From an uncultured Clostridia bacterium (GTDB taxonomy: Bacteria > Bacillota > Clostridia > TANB77 > CAG-508): a stretch of DNA of 64,000 nucleotides. Below the pieces are notes generated by a model. The model was not told where the DNA came from. It was given only the letters and a program-made list of their open reading frames with translations, and did no database searches. Position numbers and translations under genes: made by a program. The stretch is from NCBI GenBank assembly GCA_934162365.1, contig CAKPIK010000001.1, positions 1 through 64,000 of the forward strand, written 5' to 3'. How positions within the stretch are numbered: the first letter of the stretch is position 1; each line of letters opens with the position of its first letter. Below, piece by piece: positions 60,980 to 64,000 of the stretch.

Positions 60980-63454
60980 TTTTTTAATTATTTTTGTAAC
61001 TATAATGGTCATATCGTCTTTTGCTTTTCCATAGTCGTTATCAATTGCTTCTTTTAATAAAATATCTGCAATCTTCTGGCTATTTTCTGTTTCTATTTGT
61101 GTTAATAGGTCTTTTATCCATAATTCTTTATTTTTATATTCTGAATTAGATTCTAACACTCCATCACTACACATTACAATAATGTCATTATTTTCTATAT
61201 CTCTATCATAAACAATTAAGTCTATATCTTTTAATATTCCAGCTGGTAAAGCTATATTTTTTATAATATCTACCTGTTTTTTGTTTTTTATAAAAGTTGG
61301 CGCTGCTCCATTCTTTATATATTCAACATTTCCAGCATACAAGTCTAGCACCATTATATCAAGTGTTGCATATGTTTCATCTTTAATATTAGCAGCTATA
61401 GTATTATTTATTAATTCAATTGAAGTTTCTTTATCAAATCCATTAGAAAGCAGTCTTCCAAGCATCTTTATAGCAATTTGACTTGATTTTCTTGCATTAG
61501 GTCCTGAACCCATTCCATCACTTATTGCTAAAAGATATTTGCCATCTTCTAAAGATATTTGCAAATTACTGTCTCCTGAAACTCCTTCACCATCTTTATG
61601 AGTTTTTGCTACTCCAATTTGCATTCCAAATTTATCTTTTGATATATATGTTTGATAACATATATTTTGACTTTGTTTTATTCCACAATTTTCTTTTTTT
61701 ATTACAATTGGTTCTTGCAAAGTATCTGTTAATATTTCTTCAATCTTGTTTGTTGGACATTCAATTATTTTGCTATCATCACAAGTATTCAAAAATGCCT
61801 TTATTACATATCTTCCAGTTCTTTCTTGTTTAATATTAATGTCTAACATATCAATTTGTCTTTGTTTACATTTTAGTATTATTTCTTTTTTCTTATCTAA
61901 AAATTCTTCTTTTTCGTTGTTTTCAATATTATTTGCAATATTATCAATAACTTTAGATACTCCATCTAATTGAGCAGAAATATTTTTATTGTTTTCATTT
62001 ATTTTAGCTGCAACAACAAAGTTTTTTCTAATTGCTTTATATGAATTATTAACTACATTAATCATTTCTAGGATATTTTTTTCTATTTTTTGTGAAGTCT
62101 CATAGCTATCAAACCCAACTATATAGTTATTGTGTTCTTTATATATTTCTAATAAATCTTCTCTAGTTAGTCTATCTTTTTTTACTAAGTATTCAAACAC
62201 TTCATTAACAATAGTTTCATCGTCATCAATAAAATCTTCATATAACATGTTTTCTGGTATTTGCCTTACATTGTTTTGTAATTCTTCTAAAAATATTTCT
62301 CTGTCTTCATTTATATTGTCATCAGTCTTAGCAGTTTCACTTGTGGCTTCTTTATATGTATCAGACATTTGTTTTATTACATTAGATACATCATTTAACT
62401 TATTAACCGTTTCTTTACTTTCTTCTAATCTATATGTTGCTCCTTCTGGCAAAACATTATTTTTTCCAAATAGATCAACAACATTTATTTCTATTTTATT
62501 AGGTATTAGTATTAGTGCAAGTGAAGCTACTAATATCTCTTTAAGACATATCAATTCTACAAGTCCACCATTATACACATATGTTAATACAAGATTTCCA
62601 GCAATAAAGCCTACAATTACACCAATTTTTCCAAATTTGCTAAGTATTCCAGCAATTAAACCTGAAACTGCAAAAACAGCTATAAGTATTGGGTTAGAGT
62701 TTGTTATTATTCCTAAAACCACACCAACCGTAACACCAGAGGTTGTCCCTATTAAAATTCCATTTTTCCACCCTAAAATTAATACTAATAATATACTAAT
62801 AATATTGCTAAGCTGTAACCCAATTATTTTTGTATCTCCCAAACAGGTAGCAGCAATTGATACTAAAAGCGTTGCTCCAATTACTTCTTCTATTGAAAAT
62901 ACTTTTTTATTTTTTATCTCATTTACAACTATAATTGATTTACTAAATATTTTATAGAAAATATATGCTGTCATTGCCGAAGTTATTGCAACTAATAAAT
63001 CATAAACTAAAAACTGTTGAAATAATAATTTTATAAGTTGTCCAAGAAAAACTGATATAAATACATATTTTCCAATTTTAATTTTTTCACTTTCAAATTC
63101 TAGTAATAATTTCTTAGGTTTAAAAGTAAGTATTAAAGCCACTAAAATTGCACTAGTAAACAAATATGAAAGTAGTCCAGCTGTTTGAAACTTAATTAAA
63201 GTTCCAACCATAGTTAATACAAATAAAACTCCAACTGGTATTCCATTGCTTATTGCTGCTGCAAATATAGCAATAGCAAATACAGAATAGCTTAATCCTA
63301 TTCCATTTACGCATGACAACATAAGGGATAGAATATATAAAATTATACTTTGTCCCTTTACTATGTTTTTTAATATATCTTTTATACTTTTATTATTTTT
63401 TATATTTATTTCTTTATTATCTTCTGTATAATCTTTTGAAACGTTTTGAAACAT
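60977..63454 (-). CDS. spoIIE: Stage II sporulation protein E, serine phosphatase
   Basis: Membrane PP2C-type phosphatase that dephosphorylates SpoIIAA and so activates sigma-F in the forespore. The 825-aa protein has about ten N-terminal helices (40-325), a central regulatory region with coiled-coil character (about 350-560), and a C-terminal PP2C domain with LAISDGMGSGPNARKSS, LDIMVLDLYAGNVEYIKNGAAPTF and DIIVMCSDGVLES. ATG 63454 follows GGGGTG; a TTG six codons upstream lies before the SD. Upstream are two promoter-like sequences and three Spo0A-box-like sites, in line with control by Spo0A in Bacillus. Confidence 0.95.
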   Translation of the reverse strand: MFQNVSKDYTEDNKEINIKNNKSIKDILKNIVKGQSIILYILSLMLSCVNGIGLSYSVFAIAIFAAAISNGIPVGVLFVLTMVGTLIKFQTAGLLSYLFTSAILVALILTFKPKKLLLEFESEKIKIGKYVFISVFLGQLIKLLFQQFLVYDLLVAITSAMTAYIFYKIFSKSIIVVNEIKNKKVFSIEEVIGATLLVSIAATCLGDTKIIGLQLSNIISILLVLILGWKNGILIGTTSGVTVGVVLGIITNSNPILIAVFAVSGLIAGILSKFGKIGVIVGFIAGNLVLTYVYNGGLVELICLKEILVASLALILIPNKIEINVVDLFGKNNVLPEGATYRLEESKETVNKLNDVSNVIKQMSDTYKEATSETAKTDDNINEDREIFLEELQNNVRQIPENMLYEDFIDDDETIVNEVFEYLVKKDRLTREDLLEIYKEHNNYIVGFDSYETSQKIEKNILEMINVVNNSYKAIRKNFVVAAKINENNKNISAQLDGVSKVIDNIANNIENNEKEEFLDKKKEIILKCKQRQIDMLDINIKQERTGRYVIKAFLNTCDDSKIIECPTNKIEEILTDTLQEPIVIKKENCGIKQSQNICYQTYISKDKFGMQIGVAKTHKDGEGVSGDSNLQISLEDGKYLLAISDGMGSGPNARKSSQIAIKMLGRLLSNGFDKETSIELINNTIAANIKDETYATLDIMVLDLYAGNVEYIKNGAAPTFIKNKKQVDIIKNIALPAGILKDIDLIVYDRDIENNDIIVMCSDGVLESNSEYKNKELWIKDLLTQIETENSQKIADILLKEAIDNDYGKAKDDMTIIVTKIIKK

Positions 63455-63484
63455 TATTACACCCCGCAACACCTTAAAATTTTC

Positions 63485-63529
63485 TTCGACGATAATTATA
63501 AGATGTTAAACATATAAAAGTTTGTCGTT
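63485..63529 (-). promoter_or_regulatory. Proximal spoIIE promoter region with Spo0A-box-like sites
   Basis: TATAAT on the minus strand at 63495-63500. TTTGTCGTT (63521-63529, plus strand) overlaps the -35 position, where no TTGACA-like hexamer is seen, and TCGTCGAA (63485-63492, minus strand) lies just downstream of the -10. Compare 0A box TTTGTCRAA. Spo0A-activated promoters in Bacillus have boxes over a poor -35; the same role here is inference. Confidence 0.45.
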
Positions 63530-63623
63530 TTTAGAACTCAAATCAAAAAAGTTTTTGACCTTTTATGATATACATTTTTCTTTAGTAAACATTTTCAAAA
63601 AAATAAAACAAATTATGTATATT

Positions 63624-63652
63624 ATTTTACTATAATTTGTCGTATTTTTCAA
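63624..63652 (-). promoter_or_regulatory. Distal promoter upstream of spoIIE
   Basis: TTGAAA (63647-63652), 17 bp, TAAAAT (63624-63629) on the minus strand. A 0A-box-like TTTGTCGTA (63636-63644, plus strand) sits within the spacer, a position that would block RNA polymerase if bound. Confidence 0.5.
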
Positions 63653-63667
63653 TATAAAAGCTTATAT

Positions 63668-64000
63668 TTATAAATAAAAATAATCCATTATTCCATTATA
63701 AATTCCCAAAGCTAATTTACTTTGATAATTATCATCTTGTAAAAGTTTTTCTTCTTCTGGATTTGATAAAAATCCACATTCCACAATTGCAATAGGTATC
63801 TTAACATGATCAATTATATATTTTCCACTTATTTTTAATGCTTCTCTCTTATTTTCTTTTTGAATACTTGAATTTAATTCTTCTTGCAAGCTCTTTGCAA
63901 GTTCTTCACTTTTTTCATCATTTGCTTTAAAAAATGTTTGCCACCCATAATATTGGCTTTGTGGTATTTTATTTAAATGAATTGATATAAAAGCATCTGC
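63668..64000 (-). CDS. cwlD: N-acetylmuramoyl-L-alanine amidase, CwlD type, 5' end cut by the window edge
   Basis: Zinc amidase; CwlD makes muramic-delta-lactam in spore cortex. The visible 110 C-terminal residues start ADAFISIHLNKIPQSQYYGW, where SIHLN is the Amidase_3 zinc-site motif, continue with SEELAKSLQEELNSSIQKENKREALK, and have VKIPIAIVECGFLSNPEEEKLL with the catalytic Glu in VECGF, ending YNGIMDYFYL. CwlD is preferred over other Amidase_3 proteins from the QTFFKAND stretch after SIHLN, the absence of other C-terminal domains and the sporulation neighbour. The N-terminus lies outside the window. Confidence 0.85.
   Translation of the reverse strand, partial: ADAFISIHLNKIPQSQYYGWQTFFKANDEKSEELAKSLQEELNSSIQKENKREALKISGKYIIDHVKIPIAIVECGFLSNPEEEKLLQDDNYQSKLALGIYNGIMDYFYL

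Noticed and set aside
62130..62957. Open frame of 275 codons on the plus strand
   Set aside because: Antisense to spoIIE membrane and linker regions; Ser/Ile-rich shadow without a start site.
1..64000. Prophage or complete insertion sequence
   Set aside because: No integrase, transposase, capsid or terminase gene was found; only short repeat-like sequences suggest past mobile DNA.

Overview
The window is AT-rich DNA from a spore-forming Firmicute, most likely an uncultured gut member of the Clostridia. The evidence is the Gram-positive gene content (sortase and LPXTG-type sorting signals, PASTA penicillin-binding protein), the sporulation genes (spoVG with a sigma-H-type promoter, spoIIE, cwlD at the right edge, a YabE-like 3D protein), strong purine-rich Shine-Dalgarno (SD) sites and sigma-A promoters with 17-bp spacers. 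About 50 protein genes are supported, most on the minus strand. I see no tRNA, rRNA, CRISPR array or complete insertion sequence.

Layout. 1-4.4 kb: the 5' end of the S10 ribosomal operon (rpsJ) with a long structured leader, then pepV, a 64-aa orphan gene, spoVG and murC. 4.4-12.5 kb (minus): a two-gene minimal SUF Fe-S system (sufC-sufB), YcxB and CmpB-like membrane proteins, a patatin lipase, an M15-like peptidase, dapA, a secreted glucosaminidase with SH3 domains and a sortase. 12.6-19.4 kb: a 2268-aa sortase-anchored surface protein with ten EF-hand-like calcium loops. 19.7-25.4 kb: rsmA, a PASTA penicillin-binding protein broken by one frameshift, tsaC, a COG2426 membrane protein, acpP and plsX. 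25.7-30.3 kb: the str operon (rpsL-rpsG-fusA-tuf), separated from rpsJ by 25 kb. 30.5-44.6 kb: a 55-aa orphan gene, smc, an HD-GYP protein, mazF, a hairpin element with a GC-rich core, dusB, rodA, minE, minD, an OGG-type glycosylase, a small XRE regulator, yitT, a radical SAM protein and rnc. 44.7-51.2 kb: a cell-wall cohesin gene next to a 1876-aa dockerin protein. 51.4-64 kb: an AI-2E-type permease, exoA (frameshifted), a YabE-like protein, htpX, lemA, tatD, acpS, a tail-anchored unknown, a WG-repeat protein, an acyl-ACP thioesterase, spoIIE and cwlD.

How the genes fit together. Envelope functions dominate: peptidoglycan precursor and assembly genes (murC, dapA, PBP, rodA), division-site genes (minD-minE), wall hydrolases, and a surface-display set (sortase, the giant EF-loop protein, cohesin anchor plus dockerin partner). 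Lipid genes (acpP, plsX, acpS, thioesterase) and translation genes make up much of the rest.

The most noteworthy signals are: (1) the adjacent wall-anchored cohesin and secreted dockerin protein, a candidate calcium-dependent surface scaffold; (2) three consecutive genes whose SD sequence lies in the 3' arm of a terminator-like hairpin; (3) a 111-bp imperfect hairpin with a GC-rich folded core near 36.7 kb; (4) two orphan small genes with their own strong promoter and terminator and base usage unlike their neighbours; (5) a REP-like palindrome translated in frame inside dusB; (6) single-base frameshifts in homopolymers in the PBP and exoA genes, which may be real or assembly errors.
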